Assembly: GCF_014204865.1 (NCBI RefSeq)
Contig: NZ_JACHMG010000001.1
Coordinates: forward strand, 7,528,501 to 7,592,500
Reading direction: 5' to 3'
DNA length: 64,000 nucleotides
Source: Amycolatopsis jiangsuensis
GTDB taxonomy: Bacteria; Actinomycetota; Actinomycetes; Mycobacteriales; Pseudonocardiaceae
Shown here: positions 32,632 through 41,284 of the stretch, in pieces
Layout of the letters: each line of letters starts with the position of its first letter
Position numbering within the stretch: position 1 is the first letter of the stretch
The notes under the pieces: generated by a model
Seen by the model: the letters and a program-made list of their open reading frames with translations, nothing else
The model's database searches: none
Told to the model about the DNA's origin: nothing
Program-made: the position numbers and the translations under genes

Positions 32632-34359
32632 TCAGCCGGCGTCGGGTTCCGGGTCGGCACCGGTGCGGGCGAGGAAGTCGAAGTCGCAGCCCTCGTCGGC
32701 CTGCGTGATGTGCTCCGAGTACAGGGCACCGTAACCCCGGCCGAAACGAGCCGGGGGTGCGATCCACGCCGCCCGCCGGTTCGCCAGCTCGGTGTCGTCC
32801 ACTTCCAGCCGCAGCGTACGGCCGGGCACGTCGAGGGTGACCAGGTCTCCGTCGCGGACCAGTGCGAGCGGGCCGCCGACGTGGGACTCCGGTGCCACGT
32901 GCAGGACGCAGGCGCCGTAGCTGGTCCCGCTCATCCGGGCGTCGGAGATCCGCACCATGTCCCGCACGCCCTGGGCGAGCAGGTGCCGCGGGATCGGCAG
33001 CATGCCGTACTCCGGCATCCCGGGACCGCCGAGCGGTCCGGAACCGCGCAGCACGAGCACCGAATCGGCGGTGATGCCCAGCTCCGGGTCGTCGATGCGC
33101 TTCTTCAGGTCGCGATAGTCGTCGAACACCACCGCAGGGCCGGTGTGCGTGAGCAGTCCCGGTTCGGCGGCGATGTGCTTGATCACCGCACCGGCGGGAG
33201 CGAGGTTGCCGCGCAGCACGGCGACGCCGGCCTCCGCCGCGACCGGGTTGTCCCGCGGGCGGATCACGTCGTCGTTGTGCACCCGCGCGCCGGCCAGCGC
33301 GTCCGCGAGCGGCGCTCCGGTCACGGTGATCCGGTCCGGGTGCAGCAGATCGGCCAGCCGGGACAGCAGCCCGGGCAGTCCGCCGGCGTAGTAGAAGTCC
33401 TCCATCAGCCAGTCCCCGCCGGGACGGATGTTCGCCAGCACCGGCGTCCGGCGGGCGATCGCATCGAAGTCGGCCAGCGACAGGGCGACGCCGCTGCGCC
33501 CGGCCATCGCGATCAGGTGGATCACCGCGTTCGTCGAACCACCAAGCGCGAGCACGGTGGTGACCGCGTCCGCGTACGCGCGTTCGTCGAGGATCTTCGC
33601 GATCGTCAGGTCCTCCCACACCATGCCGACGATCCGGGACCCGCTCGCGGCGGCCATCCGGTGGTGCGCGGAGTCGACGGCCGGGATCGACGCGGCGCCC
33701 GGCAGGGTCAGGCCCAGCACCTCGGCGGCCGAGGTCATGGTGGACGCGGTACCCATGGTCATGCAGTGTCCGGGGGAGCGGGCCAGCCCGCGTTCGAGTT
33801 CGGACAGCTCCTGGTCGCCGATCGTGCCCGCCCGCCGTTCGTCCCAGTACTTCCACATGTCGGTGCCGCTGCCGAGGACCTCGTCACGCCAGTGCCCGCG
33901 CAGCATCGGGCCGGCCGGGACGAAGATCGACGGCAGCCCCGCGCTCGCCGCCCCCATCAGCAGCGCCGGCGTGGTCTTGTCGCAGCCGCCCATGAGCACC
34001 GCGCCGTCGACCGGATAGGACCGCAGCAGTTCCTCGGTCTCCATCGCCAGCAGGTTGCGATAGAGCATGGGGGTGGGTTTCTGGAACGTCTCCGACAGCG
34101 TCGCCACCGGGAACTCCAGCGGGAACCCGCCGGCCTGCCACACCCCGCGTTTGACCTGTTCGGCCCGTTCGCGCAGGTGCATGTGGCACGGGTTGATGTC
34201 GCTCCAGGTGTTGAGGATCGCGATCACCGGTTTGCCGAGGTGCTCCTCCGGTTCGTAACCCAGCTGCCGCGCGCGGGCGCGATGGCTGAAGTTCCGCAGT
34301 TCGCCGCCGCCGAACCAGCGGTGGCTGCGCAGGTCCTCGGGTGCCTTCATGACCGTCAC
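32632..34359 (-). CDS. IlvD/Edd-family sugar-acid dehydratase
   Basis: 575 residues. Fe-S cluster cysteines appear in NTWSDINPCHMHL, MGGCDKTTPALLMGA and PGHCMTMGTASTM, and SDARMSGTSYG is the conserved C-terminal block. The residue pattern fits the pentonate/hexonate branch (L-arabonate, D-xylonate, D-fuconate, galactonate) better than dihydroxy-acid dehydratase of branched-chain synthesis. It removes water from a sugar acid to give a 2-keto-3-deoxy acid. It is divergent from a FadR-type GntR regulator with an AT-rich operator between them, consistent with an inducible sugar-acid pathway. No partner aldolase or dehydrogenase is adjacent. Confidence 0.85.
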   Translation of the reverse strand: MTVMKAPEDLRSHRWFGGGELRNFSHRARARQLGYEPEEHLGKPVIAILNTWSDINPCHMHLRERAEQVKRGVWQAGGFPLEFPVATLSETFQKPTPMLYRNLLAMETEELLRSYPVDGAVLMGGCDKTTPALLMGAASAGLPSIFVPAGPMLRGHWRDEVLGSGTDMWKYWDERRAGTIGDQELSELERGLARSPGHCMTMGTASTMTSAAEVLGLTLPGAASIPAVDSAHHRMAAASGSRIVGMVWEDLTIAKILDERAYADAVTTVLALGGSTNAVIHLIAMAGRSGVALSLADFDAIARRTPVLANIRPGGDWLMEDFYYAGGLPGLLSRLADLLHPDRITVTGAPLADALAGARVHNDDVIRPRDNPVAAEAGVAVLRGNLAPAGAVIKHIAAEPGLLTHTGPAVVFDDYRDLKKRIDDPELGITADSVLVLRGSGPLGGPGMPEYGMLPIPRHLLAQGVRDMVRISDARMSGTSYGACVLHVAPESHVGGPLALVRDGDLVTLDVPGRTLRLEVDDTELANRRAAWIAPPARFGRGYGALYSEHITQADEGCDFDFLARTGADPEPDAG

Positions 34360-34475
34360 GCCCTTCGTAGGAGGGTTGGCATCTGATATATGATCGCATC
34401 CGCGCTGTGCCGGTGGGCGCCGGGCGCCGGGCTGGTTGAATGGTCGCTCACGCGCGTGCGAGCCAGGAGTGTCCG
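34360..34475. promoter_or_regulatory. Divergent promoter/operator region, dehydratase / GntR
   Basis: An AT-rich block at about 34381-34400 (ATCTGATATATGATCGCAT) stands out in the GC-rich gap. It resembles the TGATATATGATC-type sites used by FadR-family regulators. It lies 22 bases from the dehydratase start and would cover its promoter. Confidence 0.55.
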
Positions 34476-35135
34476 ATGCCCTCGACGTTCAGCCTCCCCG
34501 CCTCCCGGACCGAAGTGGTGCTGGAGGAGATCCGCCGGGCCATCCTGACCCGCGAGCTGCGGCCGGGCCAGCAGCTGGTGGAGGCCGAGCTGGCCGCGCG
34601 GCTGGGCGTGTCGAAGACGCCGGTGCGGGAAGCGCTGAAGGTGCTGTCGAACAGCGGTCTGGTCACGTTCAGTCCGTACAAGGGCGCGTCGGTGTGCGTG
34701 GTCGACGCGGAGCTGGCGAGGTCGGTCTACGACGTGCGCGCCGTGCTGGAGCCGGAAGCGCTGCGCCGATCGGTACTGGCGGGGGACGCGTTCGAGGACG
34801 CCGCGGACGCGCTGAAGGAGGCGTCGGCGGCGCTGGCCGATGCCGACCACACCGCGCTGAGCCTGCTGAACCGGCGGTTCCACCGGGCCCTGTACGCCGC
34901 CTGCGGCAACCCGCTGATGGTGTCCATCCTGGACGACCTGCGGGACCGGGCAGCACTCATCACCGTGGTCGGCTGGGACGCGAATCCCAGCTGGCGCAAC
35001 GAATGGAGCGAGCACAAAGCCGTACTCACCGCCGCCCGTGAGGGCGACGCGAACGGCGCGGCCGGCCTGCTGCGCGACCACGTGGCGGCCTTTCTCGACC
35101 GGGTGCTCGCGGCGGTCGGCGGGCAGGAGGGCTGA
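34476..35135 (+). CDS. GntR-family regulator, FadR/FCD type
   Basis: 219 residues from the ATG behind CAGGAG; the frame is open 12 codons earlier but without a better site. The winged helix-turn-helix includes EIRRAILTRELRPGQQLVEAELAARLGVSKTPVREAL in consecutive parts. The C-terminal FCD domain shows NRRFHRALYAACGNPLM and a later EHKAVLTAAREGD, which supply the metal-binding His residues of this domain. It probably binds a sugar acid and controls the divergent dehydratase. A phosphodiesterase gene begins one base after its stop. Confidence 0.9.
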   Translation: MPSTFSLPASRTEVVLEEIRRAILTRELRPGQQLVEAELAARLGVSKTPVREALKVLSNSGLVTFSPYKGASVCVVDAELARSVYDVRAVLEPEALRRSVLAGDAFEDAADALKEASAALADADHTALSLLNRRFHRALYAACGNPLMVSILDDLRDRAALITVVGWDANPSWRNEWSEHKAVLTAAREGDANGAAGLLRDHVAAFLDRVLAAVGGQEG

Positions 35136-35136
35136 C

Positions 35137-35640
35137 GTGCGGTTGCTGCTCGTCGCGGACACGCATCTGCCGAAGCGGGCCAAGGAGCTGCCCGCGCTGG
35201 TCTGGGACGAGGTGGCGAGAGCGGACGTCGTGGTGCACGCGGGGGACTGGGTCGATCTGGACACCTTCGACGCGCTCACGGCGGCCAGTGCGCGGCTGAT
35301 CGGTGTATACGGCAACAACGACGGTCCCGAGCTGCGACAGCGGCTACCCGAGGTGGCGCGGGTGACTCTCGGCGGCGTACGGCTGGCCGTGGTGCACGAA
35401 ACGGGCGACGTGAAGGGGCGCGAGGCGCGGTGCGAAGCGCAGTACCCGGACGCCGACGTACTCGTCTTCGGCCACAGTCACATCCCCTGGGATTCAGTGA
35501 CGCCCGGTGGACTGCGGTTGCTCAACCCGGGGTCGCCCACCGACCGGCGGCGGCAGCCGTTCTGCACGTACCAGACCGCGGAGATCCGGGACGGTCGCCT
35601 CGGGAACGTCGAGCTGCACGAGCTGCCGCGCCGCCGTTGA
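35137..35640 (+). CDS. YfcE/MJ0936-type metallophosphoesterase
   Basis: 167 residues from the GTG at 35137, one base after the GntR stop. All metal ligands of the family are seen: ADTHLP (Asp, His), HAGDW (Asp), GNNDGP (Asn, Asp), VHETG (His) and FGHSHIP (two His). It is a two-metal phosphodiesterase or phosphatase of the cytoplasm; natural substrates of this family are mostly unknown. The final Cys-containing strand and NPGSPTDRR are also conserved. It is co-directional with a PHP protein 17 bases downstream and likely shares its transcript. Confidence 0.88.
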   Translation: MRLLLVADTHLPKRAKELPALVWDEVARADVVVHAGDWVDLDTFDALTAASARLIGVYGNNDGPELRQRLPEVARVTLGGVRLAVVHETGDVKGREARCEAQYPDADVLVFGHSHIPWDSVTPGGLRLLNPGSPTDRRRQPFCTYQTAEIRDGRLGNVELHELPRRR

Positions 35641-35657
35641 GCGGGTAGACAGGAAGC

Positions 35658-36644
35658 ATGGATCCGGCACGCGCCTTGCGTGACATCGCTTTCCGGCTCG
35701 AACGTTCGGGAGAGCCGACCTACCGTGTGCGCGCGTTCCGTCAGGCCGCCGCAGTCGTCGACGGTCTGTCCTCGGAGGAGCTGGAGTCCCGCGTACAGGC
35801 GGGCACGTTGCAGGCGCTCAAAGGTATCGGTAAGGCGACCGCGGGCGTGATCGAGGACGCGCTGAAGGGGCGTACGCCTGCGTACGCGGCGAAGCTGGAC
35901 GAAGCAGCGTTGCCTGACGGCGGTCCGCTCCGTGCCGCGCTTCGCGGCGACTGCCACACCCACTCCGACTGGTCCGACGGCGGAAGCCCGATCCGCGAGA
36001 TGGCCGAGGCCGCGCGTGCGGTGGGCCACGAGTGGGTCGTGCTCACCGACCATTCGCCGCGGCTGACCGTGGCCCGTGGGCTGTCCGCTGAACGGCTGCA
36101 GGACCAGATGACCGAAGTGGCGCGAGTGAACGAGGAGATGGCGCCGTTTCGCGTGCTGCACGGCATCGAAGTGGACATCCTCGACGACGGCACGCTCGAC
36201 CAGACCGCGGAACTGCTGGCGCGGCTGGATTTCGTGGTGGCCAGTGTGCATTCGAAGCTGCGGATGCCGGCCCGCGAGATGACGCCGCGGATGCTCGCCG
36301 CCGTCGCGAACCCCTACGTACGCGTGCTGGGCCATTGCACCGGCCGGCTGCTCCGCGGACGCAGCCGGCCGGAATCGGAATTCGACGCGGAGAAGGTCTT
36401 CGCCGCCTGTCGAGACCACGGTGTGGCCGTGGAGATCAACGCCCGTCCGGAACGCCTCGACCCGCCGATGCGGCTGCTGCGCCAGGCCGCGGAACTGGGC
36501 TGCGATTTCGCCGTCGACAGCGACGCGCACGCACCGGGACAGCTGGACTGGCAGGTCTACGGCTGCGCACGAGCGCAGGAAGCCGGGCTCGGCCCGGACC
36601 GCATCGTGAACACCCGGTCCGCCGACCAGCTACTCGCCGGCTGA
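35658..36644 (+). CDS. PHP-domain phosphoesterase with DNA-polymerase-X-like HhH N-terminus
   Basis: 328 residues. Residues 1-80 look like the helix-hairpin-helix 8-kDa domain of family X polymerases, with YRVRAFRQAAAVVDGL and LKGIGKATAGVIEDAL. The C-terminal PHP domain follows: GDCHTHSDWSDGG, LTDHSP, HGIEVDILDDG, VASVHSK, GHCTGR and DSDAHAPGQLDW provide the metal ligands. The polymerase palm between them, present in PolX, is absent. It may process DNA or nucleotide ends. It lies in a run with the phosphodiesterase upstream and converges on an aldo/keto reductase gene. Confidence 0.85.
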   Translation: MDPARALRDIAFRLERSGEPTYRVRAFRQAAAVVDGLSSEELESRVQAGTLQALKGIGKATAGVIEDALKGRTPAYAAKLDEAALPDGGPLRAALRGDCHTHSDWSDGGSPIREMAEAARAVGHEWVVLTDHSPRLTVARGLSAERLQDQMTEVARVNEEMAPFRVLHGIEVDILDDGTLDQTAELLARLDFVVASVHSKLRMPAREMTPRMLAAVANPYVRVLGHCTGRLLRGRSRPESEFDAEKVFAACRDHGVAVEINARPERLDPPMRLLRQAAELGCDFAVDSDAHAPGQLDWQVYGCARAQEAGLGPDRIVNTRSADQLLAG

Positions 36645-36691
36645 GCAGCCACGCGTCACCGGCACTTCCGGGACCACGGCCCGCCACGGAC

Positions 36692-37756
36692 TCAGCGGCG
36701 GGTCCGGATCTTCATGTCGCCGTGCGTCTCGTGGCGGATGTGCTCGCCGGCCAGCAGACCGTGCGGGTTGCCGAGTTCGATGGCGCTCACCTCGTCGAGC
36801 CGGGCCAGCTGAGCGGCGGTGAAGCCGACCTCCAGCGCACCCAGGTTGCTCTCCAGCTGCTCGGGCGTGCGGGCGCCAATGATCGGCGATGCCACGGCCG
36901 GGTTCTGCAGGGTCCAGGCCAGCGCGACCTGGGCCGGAGTGATGCCCAGCTCGGCGGCGACCTGCCGTACCACGTCGGCGATGGCGAGGTTCCGTTCGCT
37001 GAGCCAGCCGAGGGCGAGATTGGCGGCCTTGCGATTGCTGCCGTCGGCCGCGGCGTCCGCCGTGGTCAGGTCTTCCCGGCGGTACTTGCCGCTGAGCACC
37101 CCGCCGGCCAGCGGTGAGTACGGCACCACGCCCAGCCCCATCTCACGGGCCATCGGGATCAGGTCGCGTTCGCCGGTGCGCTCAGTGAGGTTGTACTCGA
37201 TCTCCAGCGCGACCAGCGGGGACCAGCCGCGCAGATCGGCGATCGCCTGCATGCGCGAGACCTGCCAGGCGGGCACGTTGGACATCGCCACGTACAGGAC
37301 CTTGCCCTGGCGGACCAGATCGTCCATCCCGCGCAGGATCTCCTCGACCGGCGTCGTGAAATCCCATACGTGCAGGTAGAGCAGATCGAGGTAGTCGGTG
37401 TTCAGCCGCCGCAGGCTGGATTCCACCGACGAGAACAGGCTCTTGCGGTGCGGGCCCCCGGAGTTCGGGTCGCCCGCCCGGCGCAGCGTCGTGTACTTCG
37501 TCGCCAGTACCAGGCTTTCGCGGTTGTCCCGGGTGAACTCGCCCAGCATGCGCTCCGCGCTGCCGTGGGTGTAGGTCGGTGCGGTGTCGATGAAGTTCCC
37601 ACCGAGGCCGACGTAGCGGTCGAACAGCTTGCGTGCGTCGTCCTGCTCGGCGCCCCAGCCCCATTCGGTGCCGAAGGTCGCCGTGCCCAGCGCCAGTGGT
37701 GAGACGCGCAGACCGGAGCGGCCCAGCAGCCGATAGGTGTCGAGGGTGAGCGGCAT
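36692..37756 (-). CDS. Aldo/keto reductase
   Basis: 354 residues. The AKR tetrad is visible: Asp and Tyr in FIDTAPTYTHGSAE, Lys in VLATKYTTLR and His in LLYLHVWDF. The C-terminal NADPH site shows the expected AWTLQNPAVASPIIGARTPEQLESNL in consecutive pieces. It reduces a carbonyl compound with NADPH. It is divergent from an XRE-type regulator with a gap of about 115 bases, a frequent arrangement in actinobacteria in which the regulator controls the reductase. Confidence 0.93.
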   Translation of the reverse strand: MPLTLDTYRLLGRSGLRVSPLALGTATFGTEWGWGAEQDDARKLFDRYVGLGGNFIDTAPTYTHGSAERMLGEFTRDNRESLVLATKYTTLRRAGDPNSGGPHRKSLFSSVESSLRRLNTDYLDLLYLHVWDFTTPVEEILRGMDDLVRQGKVLYVAMSNVPAWQVSRMQAIADLRGWSPLVALEIEYNLTERTGERDLIPMAREMGLGVVPYSPLAGGVLSGKYRREDLTTADAAADGSNRKAANLALGWLSERNLAIADVVRQVAAELGITPAQVALAWTLQNPAVASPIIGARTPEQLESNLGALEVGFTAAQLARLDEVSAIELGNPHGLLAGEHIRHETHGDMKIRTRR

Positions 37757-37873
37757 CGTGTCCTCCTGTGCCAGTGATCCGTCGGAACCGAGTCTGTGCC
37801 GGGCGCGCGGCGGGGGTCAGGGAGGAAACTTCCTGGGAAGGCCAGTCCCACCCTCGCGCTAGACTCGTTCGTG

Positions 37874-38704
37874 ATGACCCGCACCGCCGAGAAGGCCCAG
37901 GAGCTGGCCGCGTTCCTGCGGACCCGGCGTGAACGTCTCGATCCGGGTGAGTTCGGGCTGCCCGCACGCCGGCAGGCCCGCCGGACCCCGGGGCTGCGCC
38001 GCGAAGAGGTCGCCGAGCTGGCCGGCGTCAGCATCGACTACGTCGTGCGGCTCGAGCAGGCCCGTGGCCTGCGGCCCTCGGTGGAGGTGGTGGAAGCGCT
38101 GGCCGGGGCGCTGCGCCTGACTCCCGGCGAACGCGCCTACCTGTTCGACCTGGCCGAGCAGCGCCCGCGCGCGACCGCGAAGCCGGCCACCACCGCCGCG
38201 CCTTCGCTGGTCCGGCTGCTCGAGGATCTTTCGCCGCTGCCGGCCATGCTGATGAATCACCGGTACGACATCCTGGCCTGGAACGGGGAAATGGCCAGGA
38301 TGCTCGTCGACTTCGCCACTTTGCCGCCCGCGCGGCGCAATTCGATGTGGCTGTGCCTGATGCATCCGCGGGTCCGGGAGTTCTATCTGGACCGCGAACG
38401 GGTCGTGCGCGAGGGAATCGCCCATCTGCGTGCCGCCTGGGCCGCGCATCCCGACGATCGCGTGCTGACCGACCTCATCACCGAATTCACCTCTGGTGAC
38501 GAGGAATTCGCGCGACTGTGGGCCGAGCGGGACGTGAAAGTCAACGGCCGAGGGCACAAGGTGATGCGGCATCCGGAAGCCGGATTGCTGACCATGAGCT
38601 ACGAAACGCTCGCCCCGCTCGAGGATCCGGGCCAGCTGCTGGTGATCCACCGCGCCGCGGACGAGGAAAGCCAGTCGGCACTGGACCGGCTGCTCGCGGG
38701 GTGA
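37874..38704 (+). CDS. XRE regulator with MmyB-like ligand domain
   Basis: 276 residues from the ATG at 37874 (GTG at 37871 also possible). The helix-turn-helix lies at about residues 30-75 with RTPGLRREEVAELAGVSIDYVVRLEQ in parts. The rest is the MmyB-like PAS-related domain, recognised by NHRYDILAWNGEMARML and the late VMRHPEAGLLTMSYETL. Relatives bind fatty-acid-like ligands and control a neighbouring reductase or SDR. Its divergent partner here is the aldo/keto reductase. A strong hairpin follows the stop. Confidence 0.9.
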   Translation: MTRTAEKAQELAAFLRTRRERLDPGEFGLPARRQARRTPGLRREEVAELAGVSIDYVVRLEQARGLRPSVEVVEALAGALRLTPGERAYLFDLAEQRPRATAKPATTAAPSLVRLLEDLSPLPAMLMNHRYDILAWNGEMARMLVDFATLPPARRNSMWLCLMHPRVREFYLDRERVVREGIAHLRAAWAAHPDDRVLTDLITEFTSGDEEFARLWAERDVKVNGRGHKVMRHPEAGLLTMSYETLAPLEDPGQLLVIHRAADEESQSALDRLLAG

Positions 38705-38724
38705 GCCGGGCGCGGTCGTCCGGG

Positions 38725-38783
38725 GCTGAACCGGGTGCCTTCGACCGGCGTGGAGGGCCGGCCGAAGGCACCCCGGATTCAGC
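38725..38783. terminator. Long hairpin between convergent XRE regulator and chitosanase
   Basis: The left arm 38725-38743 pairs with the right arm 38763-38783 with two single-base bulges, and an inner CCGGC/GCCGG stem extends it. It overlaps the chitosanase stop codon (38779-38781). Its position suggests a bidirectional terminator. Confidence 0.8.
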
Positions 38784-39627
38784 TGATCTCGTAGGGGTCC
38801 CCGTACACCTTCCACTTCAGCGGGGTGTGCAGGTCGAGGTTTCCCTCGTCGAGGAACACCAGCTGCTCGGTGTCCACGCGCGAGGTGTCGGCGTGCGCCT
38901 CCTCCTGCTTCATGATCACCTTGCGGGCGTCCAGGAACGCCCTGAGGTAAGCCGTTTCGTCGCCACCCTGCGCCGGGGTTTCCACCTTCTGGGTCGCCGT
39001 CTCGCGGATGCCGCCGAAGCTGTCCGGGCTGTCGCCGGGACCGTGCATCACGATGGCGTCGTAGTAGACGAACTGGCCGAGCGCGCCCAGGCCGTCGGCT
39101 TTCGCCTGCTCGACCGCCGGGTCGAAGTACACCCGGTCCCGCTCGTCGTTCTGCGCCTGCTGGAACTCACCGGTACCCGCGGCCTGCGCCCACGCGTCTT
39201 CGAACGCCGCCCCGAGGCCCTCGTGCGAATCGCTGCCGTTGACCTTTTCCAGTGCTGGCAGGAACTTCGCCAGCGGGTTGTCCGGCACGGCGGCGGTGTA
39301 GGCCCGGACCAGGTCGAGCAGGTCGCCGGTGCCCGAGCAGAAGCCGACGATCCCTCCGGTGTAGCCGCGGCCGTCTCCGATGTCCTCGAGGTAGCCGTAC
39401 TGCGCCTTCCAGTCGAGCGAGGAGTTTTCCGCGCTGGACACGAGTTCCATGGCGATTTCCTTCTTTTCCGGCGACGAGAGGTCACCGCCGGAGTCCCGCA
39501 CGCTCGCCGTGGCGGCGAGCGGGTGCACCGTGTCGGCGGCCGAGATGGCCGGGCCGCAGAGTCCGAGGGCGAGGGCGGAGGCCGCGGTGAGGCCGGCGGC
39601 CAGCACCGGCCGCAGCGTCTTGCGCAT
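38779..39627 (-). CDS. csn: Secreted chitosanase, glycoside hydrolase family 46
   Basis: 282 residues. A signal peptide covers about residues 1-30 (basic start, hydrophobic core, AISA end). The mature part closely follows GH46 enzymes of Streptomyces: KKEIAMELVSSAENSSLDWK carries the acid Glu67, and DIGDGRGYTGGIVGFCSG carries Asp85, spaced 18 apart as in the N174 enzyme. It cleaves chitosan outside the cell. Ribosome site GGAAAGGG lies before the ATG. Its upstream region holds two copies of a TTTCCGCGAAA element that may be a regulatory site. Confidence 0.95.
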   Translation of the reverse strand: MRKTLRPVLAAGLTAASALALGLCGPAISAADTVHPLAATASVRDSGGDLSSPEKKEIAMELVSSAENSSLDWKAQYGYLEDIGDGRGYTGGIVGFCSGTGDLLDLVRAYTAAVPDNPLAKFLPALEKVNGSDSHEGLGAAFEDAWAQAAGTGEFQQAQNDERDRVYFDPAVEQAKADGLGALGQFVYYDAIVMHGPGDSPDSFGGIRETATQKVETPAQGGDETAYLRAFLDARKVIMKQEEAHADTSRVDTEQLVFLDEGNLDLHTPLKWKVYGDPYEIS

Positions 39628-39640
39628 GAGAGGGATTCCC

Positions 39641-39784
39641 TTTCCGCGAAAATGGGCGAGACGACCGGAACCGGCGCTGCCCAGGCAGGCCGGGCATGAC
39701 GGCTCCGGGTACTGCTGCGGCGTAGCGCCACCCTAGGGGAAACGAGAAACGCCCGGCAAGAGCCGATCCGGGGTTTCCGCGAAA
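39641..39784. promoter_or_regulatory. Paired TTTCCGCGAAA elements upstream of chitosanase
   Basis: The 11-base pseudo-palindrome occurs exactly at 39641-39651, in the ribosome-site region, and at 39774-39784, 133 bases apart. Chitosanase genes in Streptomyces are repressed by a ROK-family regulator at GAAA/TTTC-type boxes, so these are candidate operators. The match to that box is partial. Confidence 0.45.
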
Positions 39785-39880
39785 TACGACTGATGGTCCT
39801 TTGTGGACCCGGTCGGCGAGCGGCCCGGGCACTTCGTACGGCCTGGGCCGTGGCGCCGGGTGCGTACCGGGGTCGTGTGG

Positions 39881-39994
39881 GGCGCGCGGACGGCCGTGTG
39901 CGGGGCTGTGGGTGCGTGCGGATGGCCGTGGTGCGGGGCAGGCTGAGGCGCGCGGACGGCCGTGATGCGGGGCAGCGCGGATGGGCGCAGTGCG
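39881..39994. repeat. ~32-bp degenerate repeats downstream of the enoyl-reductase-like gene
   Basis: Three units at 39881-39906, 39911-39939 and 39948-39973 share the core GCGCGGACGGCCGTG followed by TGCGGGGC; a fragment follows at 39975. The array begins about 60 bases after the stop of the minus-strand gene ending at 40056. Confidence 0.65.
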
Positions 39995-40055
39995 AACAGG
40001 ATGGGGCGCGCGTGGCGTGACCGCGATTCCCGGGCGCGCAGGATCGCGTGCGGGG

Positions 40056-41216
40056 TCAGAGCGTGCGGAAGACGATTCCGGCGCGGGTGAGCCGGTCGAT
40101 CAGCGCGTCGCCCATCGCGGTGGCCGTGGTGACCTGCCCGGCGGTGGCCGGGAGATCGTCGAAGGCCAGGCAGAGCGCCGACTCGGCGAGCATCTTGGCC
40201 GTCTCGTCGTAACCCGGGTCGCCGCCGGAAACCTGCGTGCGCACTTCCTGGCCGCCGCCACGGCCGGTGAAGCTGACTTGGAACCACGAACGTGCCCGCC
40301 GCTGCGCGTCCGGCCCCTCGCCAGGGGAGAGCAGCCGCGCGAGCGCCCGGCGGGCCGGAGGCAGCTGGGCGGCCGCGACCAGTGCCCCGGCACCCACCGC
40401 GGTCGCGGCGACCGACGGCAGACGCGTGAACGCGACGAAGTGCCGGTAGCGGAAGTCCGGCCCGTAACGCTGTGTCGCCCGCGCGGAACGGCGCACGATC
40501 TGCGGGTCGATCGTGGGCAGTGGCAGCGCCCAGTGTCCGGTGCCGGGCATCCGGTGCGGGGAGCCGGCGGGGACCCGGACGCGGCGGCCGGGGATGTCCG
40601 GCTCCCGTCCGGCACGCTCCTTCGCCGCCCTGGCGGCCTGCGGGAGCCGGGAAACGACGGTGAGCGCGGTGCCGAAGGTCCCGCCGGACGGCCGTGCGCC
40701 GACCCGGACGTAGCCGTCCACCTGCAGTGGGACGTTCTCGGGCAGCTGCCGGACGGTGTACCACGCGCCGAGGTCGTGCGGGATCGAGTCGAAACCACAG
40801 CAGTGCACGATCCGCGCGCCGGTCTCCGCCGCGGTCGCGTGGTGCGCCACGTACATCCGGTCGATGAACTCCGGCTCGCCGGTGAGGTCCAGGTAGTCCG
40901 TGCCCTCCGCGGCGCAGGCGGCGACCAGCGGCTCGCCCCGTTCCAGATACGGGCCCACCGTGGTGACCACGACCTTCGCCGCCGCGGCGAGCTCGCGCAG
41001 CGACGCCGGATCGCCGGTGTCCGCGCGCAGCACCGGCAGGTCGCTCCAGCGGCTGTCGATCGCGGCGAGCCGGTCGCGCACCGCGGACAGCTTGCCCTGA
41101 TCGCGGCCGGCGATCGCCCAGCGGCACCCGGGCGGGGCGGTGCGGGCGAGGTACTCGGCGGTGAGCTCACCGGTGAATCCGGTGGCACCGAACACCACCA
41201 GGTCGTAATCGGCCAT
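40056..41216 (-). CDS. Saccharopine dehydrogenase-like / trans-acting enoyl reductase family protein
   Basis: 386 residues from the ATG giving MADYDLVVFGATGFTG; an earlier start adds 11 unlikely residues. The Rossmann motif VVFGATGFTGELTAEYLA lies at the N-terminus, followed by VVTTVGPYLERGEPLVAACA and YLDLTGEPEFIDRM, all typical of the family that includes the mycobacterial trans-acting enoyl reductase Rv2953. A role in reducing a lipid or polyketide intermediate is possible. Substrate and partner are unknown, and no polyketide gene is adjacent. It is divergent from the small secreted-like protein and antiporter genes. Confidence 0.85.
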   Translation of the reverse strand: MADYDLVVFGATGFTGELTAEYLARTAPPGCRWAIAGRDQGKLSAVRDRLAAIDSRWSDLPVLRADTGDPASLRELAAAAKVVVTTVGPYLERGEPLVAACAAEGTDYLDLTGEPEFIDRMYVAHHATAAETGARIVHCCGFDSIPHDLGAWYTVRQLPENVPLQVDGYVRVGARPSGGTFGTALTVVSRLPQAARAAKERAGREPDIPGRRVRVPAGSPHRMPGTGHWALPLPTIDPQIVRRSARATQRYGPDFRYRHFVAFTRLPSVAATAVGAGALVAAAQLPPARRALARLLSPGEGPDAQRRARSWFQVSFTGRGGGQEVRTQVSGGDPGYDETAKMLAESALCLAFDDLPATAGQVTTATAMGDALIDRLTRAGIVFRTL

Positions 41217-41284
41217 GTCCTCAGCGTAACGCACCGGTCGAGAGACCACAGTGGACAGTAAAGGTATGGTAAACTCCCTGGGAG

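Larger units (their letters stand above)
39628..40055. other. 428-bp region: chitosanase promoter side and a 3'-end repeat array
   Basis: The part next to the chitosanase (39628-39830) contains two exact TTTCCGCGAAA elements at 39641 and 39774 and presumably its promoter. The part next to the enoyl-reductase-like gene (39881-40000) is a degenerate tandem array following that gene's stop. I find no gene in either part. Confidence 0.65.
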
